Of a stretch of DNA of 25,059 nucleotides, positions 16,304 to 24,685 are shown piece after piece. Source of the DNA: Bacilli bacterium. Its GTDB lineage: Bacteria > Bacillota_I > Bacilli_A > RF39 > UBA660. Position numbers and translations under genes: made by a program. Position 1 is the stretch's first letter. Each line of letters opens with the position of its first letter. Under the pieces are notes generated by a model that made no database searches, had not been told where the DNA came from, and saw nothing but the letters and a program-made list of their open reading frames with translations. The stretch lies in NCBI GenBank assembly GCA_900772095.1, contig CAAGQJ010000047.1, positions 1 through 25,059 on the forward strand, read 5' to 3'.

Positions 16304-18049
16304 CTACCTTTTTAAATATCCACCTATAAACACTTCTAAAGTGCATAAAAAAAGTCCAAATGGCTTATTTGAACTAAATATTAACTGTAATTTTTTCCAT
16401 TTTTTTCTTTTAATTCTTAAAACTATATACTCTTTACTATCAGCAAAATTTCCTAATTCCTCTGTTTTTGTGTCTGCTATTGTTTTGACATTAATTGTAG
16501 CTCCTTTATTCATTACGTTGAGCACACACCCATTTTTATTTGTTGTTTTTCTATATGCTTCATATCCAAATGCATCGCTTGGCGTGCTCCATTTACTTTG
16601 AATCTCTTTTCCATCATCAGTTGTTCCTTCTAATATATACAACTCTCCGTTATCATTTCCTAAGTATAAATTATTATCTTTTTCCTTTATAAAAGTAATG
16701 TTGTAGGGCAATTCCCAATAATACCATTCATATTCTATACTGATATTCTGAAATCTCTGTCTCGAATCAGCTAAATATACTTTACTATTTATCAAAATTA
16801 ATAAATATCCTTTATATTCAACTATTTTTGCATTTTCATACCCAGTTTCATTAACCATCTTTTTGTCAACATTGCTTGAGCGATGTGCTAGTAATCGTTC
16901 AGCTTGAATATCGCCACTTATTGCTTCTAAACCATAATTAGATAAAAAAACAATATCATCCGCAAAATTTATTCCTGTTGATAAACATCCTGTTGATATA
17001 TTTGACTGTTGTTTTGGATATACTTTTCCATAATCATAGTCAATAGTTGGCGAATGATAAAAAACACTTGAATTCGATTGATTTTGCTTTTTTAAAACCC
17101 ATAAACAATTGTTGCCAGGTACTATTGCTTTTATTGGTGTTAAATCACCCTCATTATAATAATTTTGGTCTGACACATATCTTGGGTCCTCTAATTCACA
17201 ATAAAACAGTACATTTGGATAATCTTGATTGCCACTATAAAAAATTCTATTATCAAACATTGTCAACATATTACATTTCGTTATTTTTTCTTTATTGCCC
17301 GAAATCGTTTTGCTAAATTCTATAACAACATTGTCCTGACCATCAGTTAATGGCGTAGTTGGTGCTACTGAAAATGTTATTATCCCGTTTTGTCTATCTA
17401 CTGTAAAGCCATTATTTTCTAGCATTGTTATACCATTAACAGTTGCAACTACCGAAGTACTATCAATTTCATTTGTGTCTAATTGATATTTAATGCTTTC
17501 TCCATCTGCGACAAATGAATTCTTTCTTTTTGGGGTTAATAGATTAATATCTTGATATGTAGTTCCTGCTCCAGTAGGTAATTTTGATATAGTTGTTGTC
17601 GGTACAGTACCCTCTACTTCTTTGATTGTTATACCATTGTATTCCAAATAATTTATCCCATCTTTAATAAACATGACATTATTAAAGACAAACATTTGGC
17701 TTTCAATAATATTCATATTATCAAATAGTTCTGTTAAATTTTCTGATTTCGTAGGTTTTTCGGGATAATTGTTCCATTTGTACAGTTTTGTCCCACTATG
17801 TATTATTACTTGTGTCACATCTTGAACATCATAAAAATAAATACCATTGATTTTCAAACCAAAGTTTGCTAATTGTATCATACCTGGTCTTGTTTCTATC
17901 CCTTTGCCTTGAGCATTATTATAATTTTTCCACATATTAACAGAATCTGGGCTTCGATACGTTTTTACTTCTTCATTTGAGAAATCAACTCCTGAAAAAT
18001 CCTGATATATTCTAGATTTGGTTTCTACATCATTTGTAGGCAAGCTCAT
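16304..18049 (-). CDS. Tail hub / head-completion protein (P22 gp10-like)
   Basis: Beta-rich protein of 581 aa that I take for the tail-tube nozzle or stabilisation protein of a short-tailed phage. The N-terminus (YQDFSGVDFSNEEVKTYRSPDSVNMWKNYNNAQGKGIETRPGM) follows the pattern of hub proteins that begin with strands listing parameter-like RPG motifs. Propeller-type repeats follow: GIYFYDVQDVTQVIIHSGTKLYKW, MFDNRIFYSGNQDYPN, DIVFLSNYGLEAISGD, YKGYLLILINSKVYLAD and NNLYLGNDNGELYIL. A central insert (about residues 168-250, ending VEFSKTISGN) looks like a separate beta domain. P22 gp10 has about 472 aa, so this one is longer. It follows the connector gene at a distance of 10 bases, with AGGAGG before ATG. 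Family assignment comes from pattern and gene order rather than a database match. Confidence 0.75.
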   Translation of the reverse strand: MSLPTNDVETKSRIYQDFSGVDFSNEEVKTYRSPDSVNMWKNYNNAQGKGIETRPGMIQLANFGLKINGIYFYDVQDVTQVIIHSGTKLYKWNNYPEKPTKSENLTELFDNMNIIESQMFVFNNVMFIKDGINYLEYNGITIKEVEGTVPTTTISKLPTGAGTTYQDINLLTPKRKNSFVADGESIKYQLDTNEIDSTSVVATVNGITMLENNGFTVDRQNGIITFSVAPTTPLTDGQDNVVIEFSKTISGNKEKITKCNMLTMFDNRIFYSGNQDYPNVLFYCELEDPRYVSDQNYYNEGDLTPIKAIVPGNNCLWVLKKQNQSNSSVFYHSPTIDYDYGKVYPKQQSNISTGCLSTGINFADDIVFLSNYGLEAISGDIQAERLLAHRSSNVDKKMVNETGYENAKIVEYKGYLLILINSKVYLADSRQRFQNISIEYEWYYWELPYNITFIKEKDNNLYLGNDNGELYILEGTTDDGKEIQSKWSTPSDAFGYEAYRKTTNKNGCVLNVMNKGATINVKTIADTKTEELGNFADSKEYIVLRIKRKKWKKLQLIFSSNKPFGLFLCTLEVFIGGYLKR

Positions 18050-18059
18050 TTTCTACCTC

Positions 18060-18584
18060 CTACTCTACCCATACAAAGCCATTTGTATTTGCATTATTTA
18101 ACTTTTCTTTTAATTCCTGATATTTATATTCATACACACTATAATTAGCCGATATATCAGCCTTTAAAATAGCACTAGCTACTCCATAAACTAAACATTC
18201 CAAAGCATCTCTTGATAATTCCAGTTCTTCATCTAAACTTGTTTCTTCACCAATTTTTTTGGGATACTTATCGTAAATCATTGTAACTATTCCTGTATAA
18301 TTCTTATCAAATATTATTTCATTCCCGATTACTTCAAAATCACATTCTTTTACTTTATCTATTTTGTATAAATCACTAGGCTTTGCCATGACGTTTGTTT
18401 TTGTCGTATCAAATTCAACTTTGTTCTTTATTCTTTTTATTGTTGACAATTCTACTTGAATATTGTCTATACAATGTTTTATTTTATTTGCAATATCAGG
18501 GTCATTTGTCAAATCTGTATCATTTTCCTCATCATATTCCTCAATCAATGTTAAAACTTGTTTTAAAACTTGCTCTAGATTCAT
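18060..18584 (-). CDS. Head-tail connector / adaptor-like protein
   Basis: A 174-aa protein that is mostly helical, with a beta-hairpin-like middle (KVEFDTTKTNVMAKPSDLYKIDKVKECDFEVIGNEIIFDKNYTGIVTMIYDKYP) and C-terminal helices (LSRDALECLVYGVASAILKADISANYSVYEYKYQELKEKLNNA). This build, length and position after the capsid gene and before the hub gene fit a portal-bound adaptor that closes the packaged head, comparable in role to P22 gp4. It ends FVWVE. Its ATG overlaps the stop of the preceding gene (TAATG), with AGGAG 9 bases upstream. No catalytic motif is seen. Confidence is moderate because adaptors diverge quickly. Confidence 0.72.
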   Translation of the reverse strand: MNLEQVLKQVLTLIEEYDEENDTDLTNDPDIANKIKHCIDNIQVELSTIKRIKNKVEFDTTKTNVMAKPSDLYKIDKVKECDFEVIGNEIIFDKNYTGIVTMIYDKYPKKIGEETSLDEELELSRDALECLVYGVASAILKADISANYSVYEYKYQELKEKLNNANTNGFVWVE

Positions 18585-18949
18585 TATTCATCACTCCTAT
18601 AAGCATCTTTCATAGCTGTTAAATCACGTTGTATTTCATCAAGTGTTGCCATTTCATATGGTGGAATAACATACCCTTGGTGTTCATCCCATACTAGTAT
18701 TAAACCTGTATGCAATTTTTGTATTACTGTTCCGTTTTCTTGTGTTACAATTTCTTTTTCTTTTCCATTTATTATCATTTTTGTTTTTCTCTCATCTTTT
18801 ATTGTTGTTGTTAATACTAAATTATCTAATACCTGATGTACTTTTCCATCTTCTGTTGTTTCATCAAATTTTAATGATTTGTTTACTTTCCTTCCAAAGT
18901 ATTGTCTTAGGCTTGGCTTTAGCGTATAATATTCTACTTTTTCTTTCAT
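18584..18949 (-). CDS. Phage structural-region protein of unknown function
   Basis: A 121-aa protein with a basic N-terminus (MKEKVEYYTLKPSLRQYFGRKVNKSLKFDE), a beta-rich middle (LVLTTTIKDERKTKMIINGKEKEIV) and the segment LILVWDEHQGYVIPPYEMATLDEIQRDLTAMKDAY. The start is ATG 18949, seven bases after AGGAGG; an ATG two codons earlier would leave only one base to that site. It lies directly after the capsid gene terminator and its stop overlaps the connector start. I do not recognise the family. By place it may be a head decoration, stopper or virion assembly protein. Confidence 0.72.
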   Translation of the reverse strand: MKEKVEYYTLKPSLRQYFGRKVNKSLKFDETTEDGKVHQVLDNLVLTTTIKDERKTKMIINGKEKEIVTQENGTVIQKLHTGLILVWDEHQGYVIPPYEMATLDEIQRDLTAMKDAYRSDE

Positions 18950-18964
18950 TTTCATTCCTCCTAG

Positions 18965-19008
18965 GTCGTGTTTATAGGAATTGCACCTATTTTATACTAT
19001 TAACACGA
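18965..19008 (-). promoter_or_regulatory. Structured leader between capsid gene and downstream structural genes
   Basis: An outer perfect 7-bp stem, TCGTGTT (18966-18972) with AACACGA (19002-19008), encloses a second hairpin, ATAGG/CCTAT. On - it falls between the capsid terminator and the AGGAGG of the 121-aa gene. A TATAAA in the - strand could serve as a -10 box, but I see no good -35. It could be a promoter region or an RNA element that sets expression after the terminator. Confidence 0.4.
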
Positions 19009-19031
19009 AAAAAGAGAGATTTCTCTCTCTT
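19008..19031 (-). terminator. Intrinsic terminator directly after the major capsid gene
   Basis: Read on -, AAGAGAGA (19031-19024), loop GAAA and TCTCTCTT (19019-19012) form a perfect 8-bp stem with a GNRA-type loop, ending in six T (19013-19008). The stem begins 2 bases after the capsid stop codon. Partial stops after a capsid gene can keep capsid mRNA in excess over later genes. Confidence 0.8.
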
Positions 19032-19032
19032 A

Positions 19033-19998
19033 TTAAAGACTTGTTTTAATACATACAACTTCTTTTGGTCTTACTAGTATACCACCATATACATATAAAC
19101 CTTTTTGTGCTGTTTCAAAACCATCTTGTACTTCATAATTAACAACCTTTTCAATTTGTTCACAGAATGCAACTGCTTTTTTTGTTCTTAAGAAGTTTAA
19201 TACCTTTCCGTAACCACTAATTTCATAATATGAACTTAAACTTGATTTTGCTGGCGATGTAACTTCTGTATAAACATAAGCATTTGCCTCACCACTTCTT
19301 GTGAAATATGTTTTTCCCTCAATAATATCAGTATCGCTAGTTACTTTATAAGTAGGGTCTAGTTTAGGCAATAAGTTTTCAATGGTAATTAATGCATTAC
19401 CATACTTTCCTATAATACCTTTCTTAGCCATTTCAACATTGTTTGTGTAAAGTTCAGTTAAGTTTTGTCTTATCTTACTGAAATATGTTGGGTCATTTTC
19501 AGAATATAGTTCAGTTGCTTGTGGTACATTGTTTTGATATAGTTTTACAAATGCATCTTCTAATTTTTCAATAGCAGTATTCTTTGTAACATTTGTTGCG
19601 TCAACAACTTCAACTTTACCATCATTAACACCATTTGCTACTAATGTTGCAACATATTCATCGCCTTTTTCAGATAATGCTTCTGCTCCTTCTTGGCAAA
19701 TCGCTAGTAATGCTCCTGGTACTGTTTGTGCTTTATCAACGTGGTCTATTCCAACATTGAAGTAATACATTTGGTCCATTTCAAATTCTTGTTTAGTTAC
19801 ACTTGTTGGGTCTCTTTTAATTGTTACTCCAGGTGTATATTTTCTTACTGTTGGTTTATCAGCATTTAATATAATAACCTTTCTAGAATTATGTGTATCT
19901 TTTTGATACTTGAAATCACTATGATTTCTTAGAGAAGTAATTGTTTTAAGAGCCTTCTCATACCCTTGATGCCATATTGTTTGTCTTGCATCTTCCAT
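19033..19998 (-). CDS. Major capsid protein (HK97-like fold) with an inserted domain
   Basis: A 321-aa protein following the scaffold gene, with AAAGGA before ATG. The early helix and E-loop-like part (residues 1-80), the spine-helix region (AQTVPGALLAICQEGAEALSEKGDEYVATLV, 90-120), the LEDAFVKLYQNNVPQATELYSENDPTYFSKI helix and the C-terminal strands (GLYVYGGILVRPKEVVCIKT) fit the HK97-type coat order. Residues 213-260 (YKVTSDTDIIEGKTYFTRSG...YVYTEVTSPAKSSLSSYYEI) form a beta module that interrupts the coat fold. From memory, similar DT-x-x-x-x-GKTYYTRSG...YYE modules recur in unrelated phage structural proteins, so this is probably a mobile surface insertion. A hairpin terminator directly follows the gene, in keeping with high expression. 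Confidence 0.85.
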   Translation of the reverse strand: MEDARQTIWHQGYEKALKTITSLRNHSDFKYQKDTHNSRKVIILNADKPTVRKYTPGVTIKRDPTSVTKQEFEMDQMYYFNVGIDHVDKAQTVPGALLAICQEGAEALSEKGDEYVATLVANGVNDGKVEVVDATNVTKNTAIEKLEDAFVKLYQNNVPQATELYSENDPTYFSKIRQNLTELYTNNVEMAKKGIIGKYGNALITIENLLPKLDPTYKVTSDTDIIEGKTYFTRSGEANAYVYTEVTSPAKSSLSSYYEISGYGKVLNFLRTKKAVAFCEQIEKVVNYEVQDGFETAQKGLYVYGGILVRPKEVVCIKTSL

Positions 19999-20019
19999 AT
20001 TTTATCATTCCTTTCTTTC

Positions 20020-20832
20020 TTATTTCCATTTTGCTTGAGAAGCAAGCACTTTTTCAAATACTCCAGGTTTATCCCAGTCTTCTTGAGTTAGTTTTTGTAC
20101 TTCTTCAGGAGTATAATAATCTTTTGTTTTTACACTTTCAGATTTCATAGAGCCTATTTTTTTTGGCTCTTCTACTGGATTTAAACTCGTATAGTATTTG
20201 ACTATATCATTTAGATTTGTTTCTTTTTTAAACTGCTTTTCAAAGTTTTGAAAATCTTTATTATCTAAAATTGATATATCTATACCTTCTTTGATTAGTT
20301 CTTGCCTTCTATCGTTATCAGTAACTTTTTCATACAATTTTTTGTATATTACTTTTTCTGTAGGAGTCATGTCTTTTACATCTATTTGTAAAAGTCTATT
20401 TAATTCCTCTCTCTCTTCCCCTGCTTGAATAATATCATCTGCTTCTGCTGTTCCTAGGATTTCAATTTGTCTTTGAGTTAAGTTTGATTTGCTTGAATCT
20501 GGTATTTTTATACCTTCGTTTTCATAATACGCAACCATTCTTTTGTTTGCATCTTCAATATTGTCTGTACCTAATCCAGCATTTAATATTTCTTCGGTTC
20601 TCTTATACCTTTGAAGTTCTTTGTTATAGTCTCTTTCTAACTTTGCTCGTTCCCTAGCAAGTCTTTTTTCAACTATACCATCTACTTCTTCTTGAGTATA
20701 TTTTTTATCAACTTCTTCTGTTTCTTCGTTTGAAGGGGTATCAGTTAATTCTATACCTTCCACATTTTCTTCTGTAGTTTGTGTATCTACATTTTCATTA
20801 GTTTCTTCAACTACTAGGTCTTTTTCTTCCAT
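20020..20832 (-). CDS. Capsid scaffolding protein
   Basis: Highly charged, helical 270-aa protein placed between portal and major capsid, the standard place for a scaffold. Residues 1-45 are a strongly acidic Glu/Thr tail; the central part (KKYTQEEVDGIVEKRLARERAKLERDYNKELQRYKRTEEIL) is a coiled coil of the type seen in phage scaffold proteins; the C-terminal segment (YYTPEEVQKLTQEDWDKPGVFEKVLASQAKW) ends with basic residues that usually contact the coat protein. No protease motif is present, so removal must be by exit or by another protease. AGGGAGG precedes ATG. An 85-base gap with a hairpin separates it from the portal gene. Confidence 0.83.
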   Translation of the reverse strand: MEEKDLVVEETNENVDTQTTEENVEGIELTDTPSNEETEEVDKKYTQEEVDGIVEKRLARERAKLERDYNKELQRYKRTEEILNAGLGTDNIEDANKRMVAYYENEGIKIPDSSKSNLTQRQIEILGTAEADDIIQAGEEREELNRLLQIDVKDMTPTEKVIYKKLYEKVTDNDRRQELIKEGIDISILDNKDFQNFEKQFKKETNLNDIVKYYTSLNPVEEPKKIGSMKSESVKTKDYYTPEEVQKLTQEDWDKPGVFEKVLASQAKWK

Positions 20833-20896
20833 TTTTTCCTCCCTATTTTAAGTGTTTGTTTCACTATTCCAACTATTTATTGTCTAATTGTCTGAC

Positions 20897-20919
20897 ATAA
20901 AAAGACTTATTCAAGTCTT
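20897..20919 (-). terminator. Hairpin after the portal gene (weak terminator or attenuator)
   Basis: AAGACTT (20902-20908) and AAGTCTT (20913-20919) form a perfect 7-bp stem with a 4-base loop; on - it is followed by TTTATG, making five T in a row from the stem end. It overlaps the portal stop codon. The stem is AT-rich, so it is probably leaky. Confidence 0.45.
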
Positions 20920-22603
20920 ATATTGACATTAATTGTTCTGCTTCTGCATCATAATTATTTATTTGTTCGTTTTGATTTAAGTAATGATTTATATTATTTT
21001 GTAAAGCAATCTTGTCTTGCTCTATTTTATTTATCTTTTGTTGTTCGTTCTCTCTATTCTTTACTATCTTTTCAAGAATTGTTTTAGGCATCGATGAATC
21101 AAATGGTAAAGATTTTACGTATTCTTTAAAGTCTATAAATTTATTAGTTAAAAGATTTTCAAGACTCTGTTCTAGTGCTAGTTTATCGTATGGTGATTTT
21201 GGTGTCACATCTATTTTTACTCCAACCTTTAACTTGTTTAACATGTCATTACTTATTTTAAATGGTTTATTTATTTCTTTAATTTCTTTTGTTCCATCTT
21301 CTTGCGGTATTTCAACTTCTTCTTTATCATACACAGTTAAACCATCTATACAATATGTTTGCCATATATCAAAAAATATTCTTGCTAGGTCTTCTATAAA
21401 TTGCTTTAATGCGTTTGACTGCTCTGTTAAAGGCATTTGTGATGCTTGTTGAACCGCTAAAATCGAACGCCCCGATGCTTGTTCTGGGTTAATATCTCCG
21501 GTTGCTATGTCTCCAGCACCTGCTAGTTCTCTTGTCGTTGATATTAAATCACTTAATAATGTATTACTGCTTGTACTTAATTGTGCTGGTTGTAAATACC
21601 CTATGTATTTTTTTATGTCATCTGTAGTCATATCTTTTATCTTAATTGTTGCTCCTATTTTATCAAGTGCAGATGGGTTTAATACTTTATCTATATTTAC
21701 AATTTTTATCGGATATGAGCCCATTTTAGTTGCTAGTTCAATTCTCATTAAAGTTTTATTTATTTCAATTTGGTTTGGTATTAAGAATTTTACTTCTCCT
21801 TGTCCTCTTGCTGACCCTTCGACTGATTCCCACAATAAATGGGCAAGTGGATAAAGGCTCATTTTGCTATTTTCATCATTGATTAGTTCAACTGTTTTAG
21901 TTGCTTTAGAAAAATGTACTTTCCCATCTTCTTTCCACAACTTTGTTAATAATGTTACCTTATCATTTACTTCTTCTTTTGCTCTTTCTCCTGACTCGTG
22001 ATAGTTATCATTATCAACTTGTATTTCTTTTATTTTTTCTTCTGATACATTATTTATTCTTGCTTCTTCTCTTACATTTTCTAGCGGTTTTCTTGATATG
22101 ATTATTATATATGGTTGGTCTTGTATATTTTCATCATTTTCATTACCTAATATTAAGTTATTTTTGCTTATTATTTCACATTTTGGGTTATTATTTTCAT
22201 CTACTGTTACATAAATAATTCCCTCACTATTAATACAGCTTCTCTTTGATACTTTTCTTAGTTTTGTTGCCATATTTTCTTTTTCCATAATTAATGCAAC
22301 ATATTTGTTTAACTTTTCGCATATTGTTTCTGCTTGTAATTGAAATTCGACATCATCAAAATTTTCTGCTGAATAATTTATTGCAAATTCATTTGAATTA
22401 ATAATACCGACTTTGTACTTTACTATTGGTTTTATAATGTTATAGGTTACAGGTTCTATTGCTCCAGACTCTAGACCTTGCCACTGGTCTTCATTATAAA
22501 ATCTATAATTCCTATCTGTATCACTATACATTTTTCTTGACTCGTTAAACTCTATTCCTTTTTGATATAAGAGCCATAAATCAGTTACTTTTATTTCCTC
22601 CAT
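20918..22603 (-). CDS. Portal protein, P22-like family
   Basis: A 561-aa portal subunit forming the dodecameric ring through which DNA is packed and ejected. The N-terminal part (WLLYQKGIEFNESRKMYSDTDRNYRFYNEDQWQG, then EPVTYNIIKPIVKYKVGIINSNEFAI) is the usual start of this family. The core contains HLLWESVEGSARGQGEVKFLIPNQIEINKTLMRIELATKMGSYPI. The tunnel helix/loop region DIATGDINPEQASGRSILAVQQASQMPLTEQ is characteristic of P22-like portals. The C-terminal 80 residues are a Gln/Asn-rich coiled coil that may form a short barrel. Start and upstream gene overlap as TAATG, with AAAGGTGG as ribosome site. It lies downstream of terminase and two small genes, and upstream of scaffold. Confidence 0.88.
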   Translation of the reverse strand: MEEIKVTDLWLLYQKGIEFNESRKMYSDTDRNYRFYNEDQWQGLESGAIEPVTYNIIKPIVKYKVGIINSNEFAINYSAENFDDVEFQLQAETICEKLNKYVALIMEKENMATKLRKVSKRSCINSEGIIYVTVDENNNPKCEIISKNNLILGNENDENIQDQPYIIIISRKPLENVREEARINNVSEEKIKEIQVDNDNYHESGERAKEEVNDKVTLLTKLWKEDGKVHFSKATKTVELINDENSKMSLYPLAHLLWESVEGSARGQGEVKFLIPNQIEINKTLMRIELATKMGSYPIKIVNIDKVLNPSALDKIGATIKIKDMTTDDIKKYIGYLQPAQLSTSSNTLLSDLISTTRELAGAGDIATGDINPEQASGRSILAVQQASQMPLTEQSNALKQFIEDLARIFFDIWQTYCIDGLTVYDKEEVEIPQEDGTKEIKEINKPFKISNDMLNKLKVGVKIDVTPKSPYDKLALEQSLENLLTNKFIDFKEYVKSLPFDSSMPKTILEKIVKNRENEQQKINKIEQDKIALQNNINHYLNQNEQINNYDAEAEQLMSI

Positions 22604-22854
22604 TATTTAACCACCTTTTGCCCTTTTGATGTTCCATCATATGCTTCAATATTTTCTAATATTTGAATCATTTTTTCTTGGTCTTTATAAAATTGCTCAT
22701 TTTCTTCTATTTCTTTATAATCATTATTTGGTGTGTCTATTATAGGTACTTGTATTTCTTCTTTATTTTCTATTCTTTGCCCGTTTTTTAGCCCTAAAGA
22801 ATATGCAATAATTATAAATACGCCAAATAAAAAAAGAGTTAATAAAGTTATCAT
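22603..22854 (-). CDS. Small single-span membrane protein
   Basis: An 83-aa protein with one N-terminal hydrophobic helix (ITLLTLFLFGVFIIIAYSLGL, about residues 2-22) and a hydrophilic acidic tail, so the tail probably lies in the cytoplasm. The N-terminus overlaps the preceding gene (ATGA) and the stop overlaps the portal start (TAATG), so it is tightly coupled to packaging genes. Function is unknown; membrane proteins at this site could serve superinfection exclusion or assembly at the membrane, but nothing in the sequence decides it. Confidence 0.7.
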   Translation of the reverse strand: MITLLTLFLFGVFIIIAYSLGLKNGQRIENKEEIQVPIIDTPNNDYKEIEENEQFYKDQEKMIQILENIEAYDGTSKGQKVVK

Positions 22855-23000
22855 TGCTTAGTACCTCTTTTTGACTTTTTCAAAGGCTTTGTTTGTTCTA
22901 ATACTTCTTCTATGCTCTTGGCTATTATTTTATTTGTTTCTTCTTCTCCGATTAACTCATTGCAAGCTTCTCTTAATTTTTTTAATATTTTCTTTTTCAT
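22851..23000 (-). CDS. 49-aa basic helical protein
   Basis: A short frame, MKKKILKKLREACNELIG...KSKRGTKQ, fills the gap between terminase large subunit and the membrane protein. GGAGGAAAAA gives a strong ribosome site that overlaps the terminase stop region, and the TGA overlaps the next ATG as ATGA. It is basic at both ends with an acidic middle (EEETNKIIAKSIEEVLEQ). The chain of overlaps is good evidence that it is translated. No family recognised. Confidence 0.7.
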   Translation of the reverse strand: MKKKILKKLREACNELIGEEETNKIIAKSIEEVLEQTKPLKKSKRGTKQ

Positions 23001-23009
23001 TTTTTCCTC

Positions 23010-24386
23010 CTAAACTACTTTTATTGTATCTCCGTAGTCATATCGCTTTATTCTTTCTTCTTCAAAGTTGAACACTTGTTCTATTGTTTTGTTTATTATT
23101 GGTGGTTGTGGTCTTGAAATGCAAAAATATCTTAATGCATCAGTTATATGTGTTATGTCGTGTGGTTCTGTTGCAACATCATTTGGGTTTTTTTCATCGT
23201 GTTGTAATTGTGGTAAACATCTTATAAGATTTAAGCAATTTGAAAATATTTTTAAATCACTATCTATATATATTCCTCCAGTTTGCTCATTTCTTGCTTT
23301 TTTTGGTTTAATCCACTCTTTCACATTTAACCATCCTCCAATTCTATCACTAGATGCTAATTCTAGCATTATACCTCCCTCATAAAACAGCTCTGCTGTT
23401 GACTTTCCTGTGTCTCTATTCCTGTTCCACAAGTCTCTTGGTGCATATATTCCTTTGTATGTTTCTCCTCTCATATAACTCTTAAGCATTTGACAGGCAT
23501 CTGATACAATTAAATTAGATTTATGAATTTCTTTATATACATATGCTTTTTTCTTCTCTGATACTGCTACAAACACTACTGCGAACATATCAAGCCCATA
23601 ATCTATTGCTATGTATTTATTCCACTCCTTCGGTATAAGAAATGGTTCTATTACGTGCAATGTTCTTTTAAATTCAGGAAAAAACATACCATCGTATATA
23701 TCCCAGTCCCCATATTTCAGTGCTTTTCTTTCTTTTTCAGGGAGGTTATCTAATCTTTCAATGTATTGCGGGTCATACTCAAGCATAAACTTGTTGTCAG
23801 TTACTAGGCTAGGTATAAATATTCTCGTAGAAATACTATTGCTATCAGGCAACAATTTGCACTCGTGTACTTTATTAGGCTCTCCTATATCAATAAACCT
23901 TTCTTTTACCCAAGTGTGTCCTATACCTCCCGGATTTGTTGAACTTTTTATTGCTTTTGGATAGTTATTTGCGCCTCTACATCTTGATATCATATATGTA
24001 TACATATATTCTGTAAAATGTGTTAATTCATCAAATCTAATTACATCATATTCTGCAGACTGATACTGATATACATCGTTTTCATTATCTATGTAGCCAA
24101 AGTCTATAATTGAACCATTTTTGAAGGTCCATATATGTTTATTTGATGTGTATGTTGCTATTTCCCTTGGATATAGTTCTAAACTTACTCTTATTATTGA
24201 TTTTTCTAAATCAGGAAATGTTTTACGAAATATTATCTGCTTACTTTTTTTATATTTTAATGCATATAAAAAGGCATCTATTAATTGCCCGTAAGATTTA
24301 CCTCCGCCAGCTGCACCACCAAATAATGTTTCAAAAGCACTACTACTGATAAATCTTTCTTGTTTTTCCGTTATCTTTATATTCAT
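23010..24386 (-). CDS. terL: Terminase large subunit (TerL)
   Basis: Packaging motor ATPase and nuclease of 458 aa. The ATPase part has a Walker A-like loop GGAAGGGKS (residues 23-31), adenine-region residues near FRKTFPDLE, Walker B VIRFDEL (D119, E120) and the coupling motif SSTNPGG (148-154). The nuclease part has RNase H-type acidic residues D262 (AIDYG), D318 (APRDLW) and D416 (ITDALRY). The length is normal for Terminase_3/6-type enzymes. Its ATG overlaps the small-subunit TGA (ATGA), and the next gene's ribosome site overlaps its stop. It acts at the portal to cut concatemeric DNA and pump it in. Whether cutting is cos- or pac-type cannot be judged from this protein alone. Confidence 0.95.
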   Translation of the reverse strand: MNIKITEKQERFISSSAFETLFGGAAGGGKSYGQLIDAFLYALKYKKSKQIIFRKTFPDLEKSIIRVSLELYPREIATYTSNKHIWTFKNGSIIDFGYIDNENDVYQYQSAEYDVIRFDELTHFTEYMYTYMISRCRGANNYPKAIKSSTNPGGIGHTWVKERFIDIGEPNKVHECKLLPDSNSISTRIFIPSLVTDNKFMLEYDPQYIERLDNLPEKERKALKYGDWDIYDGMFFPEFKRTLHVIEPFLIPKEWNKYIAIDYGLDMFAVVFVAVSEKKKAYVYKEIHKSNLIVSDACQMLKSYMRGETYKGIYAPRDLWNRNRDTGKSTAELFYEGGIMLELASSDRIGGWLNVKEWIKPKKARNEQTGGIYIDSDLKIFSNCLNLIRCLPQLQHDEKNPNDVATEPHDITHITDALRYFCISRPQPPIINKTIEQVFNFEEERIKRYDYGDTIKVV

Positions 24387-24685
24387 TTGATTACTTCTAT
24401 TTTTACCTCAAATGCTTTGTCTTGTGCCACTTCAACTTTATCAGTTGGTTTTTCCCCTATTGTATCTCTTATTACTTCAAATGCTTTAGTATCTCCATTT
24501 AGTGCCTTATCTATTAATGCTGTGGCTATACTCTTTTGTATATCTTTTTCAGATAATAGCAAAATCAATTCTTCTTTTAATGCCTTTCTTTGCCTTTTTG
24601 CTTTACCACTTGCAATGCCACCTTTTTTCCCTATTTCTCGTGCTTTTTCCGTGGTTAAGGGTTTTAAGTTTTTCTCGTTTGCCAT
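24383..24685 (-). CDS. terS: Terminase small subunit
   Basis: A 100-aa DNA-recognition subunit encoded directly before TerL, with a 4-base ATGA overlap. The N-terminal KGG-type motif (TTEKAREIGKKGGIASGKAKRQRKALKEELILLL) and the block IATALIDKALNGDTKAFEVIRDTIGEKPTDKVEV are the hallmark of the short terminase small subunits of Bacillota phages. The protein should bind the packaging site, often near or within its own gene, and pass DNA to TerL. AGAGGTGG lies 5 bases before ATG. Confidence 0.85.
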   Translation of the reverse strand: MANEKNLKPLTTEKAREIGKKGGIASGKAKRQRKALKEELILLLSEKDIQKSIATALIDKALNGDTKAFEVIRDTIGEKPTDKVEVAQDKAFEVKIEVIK

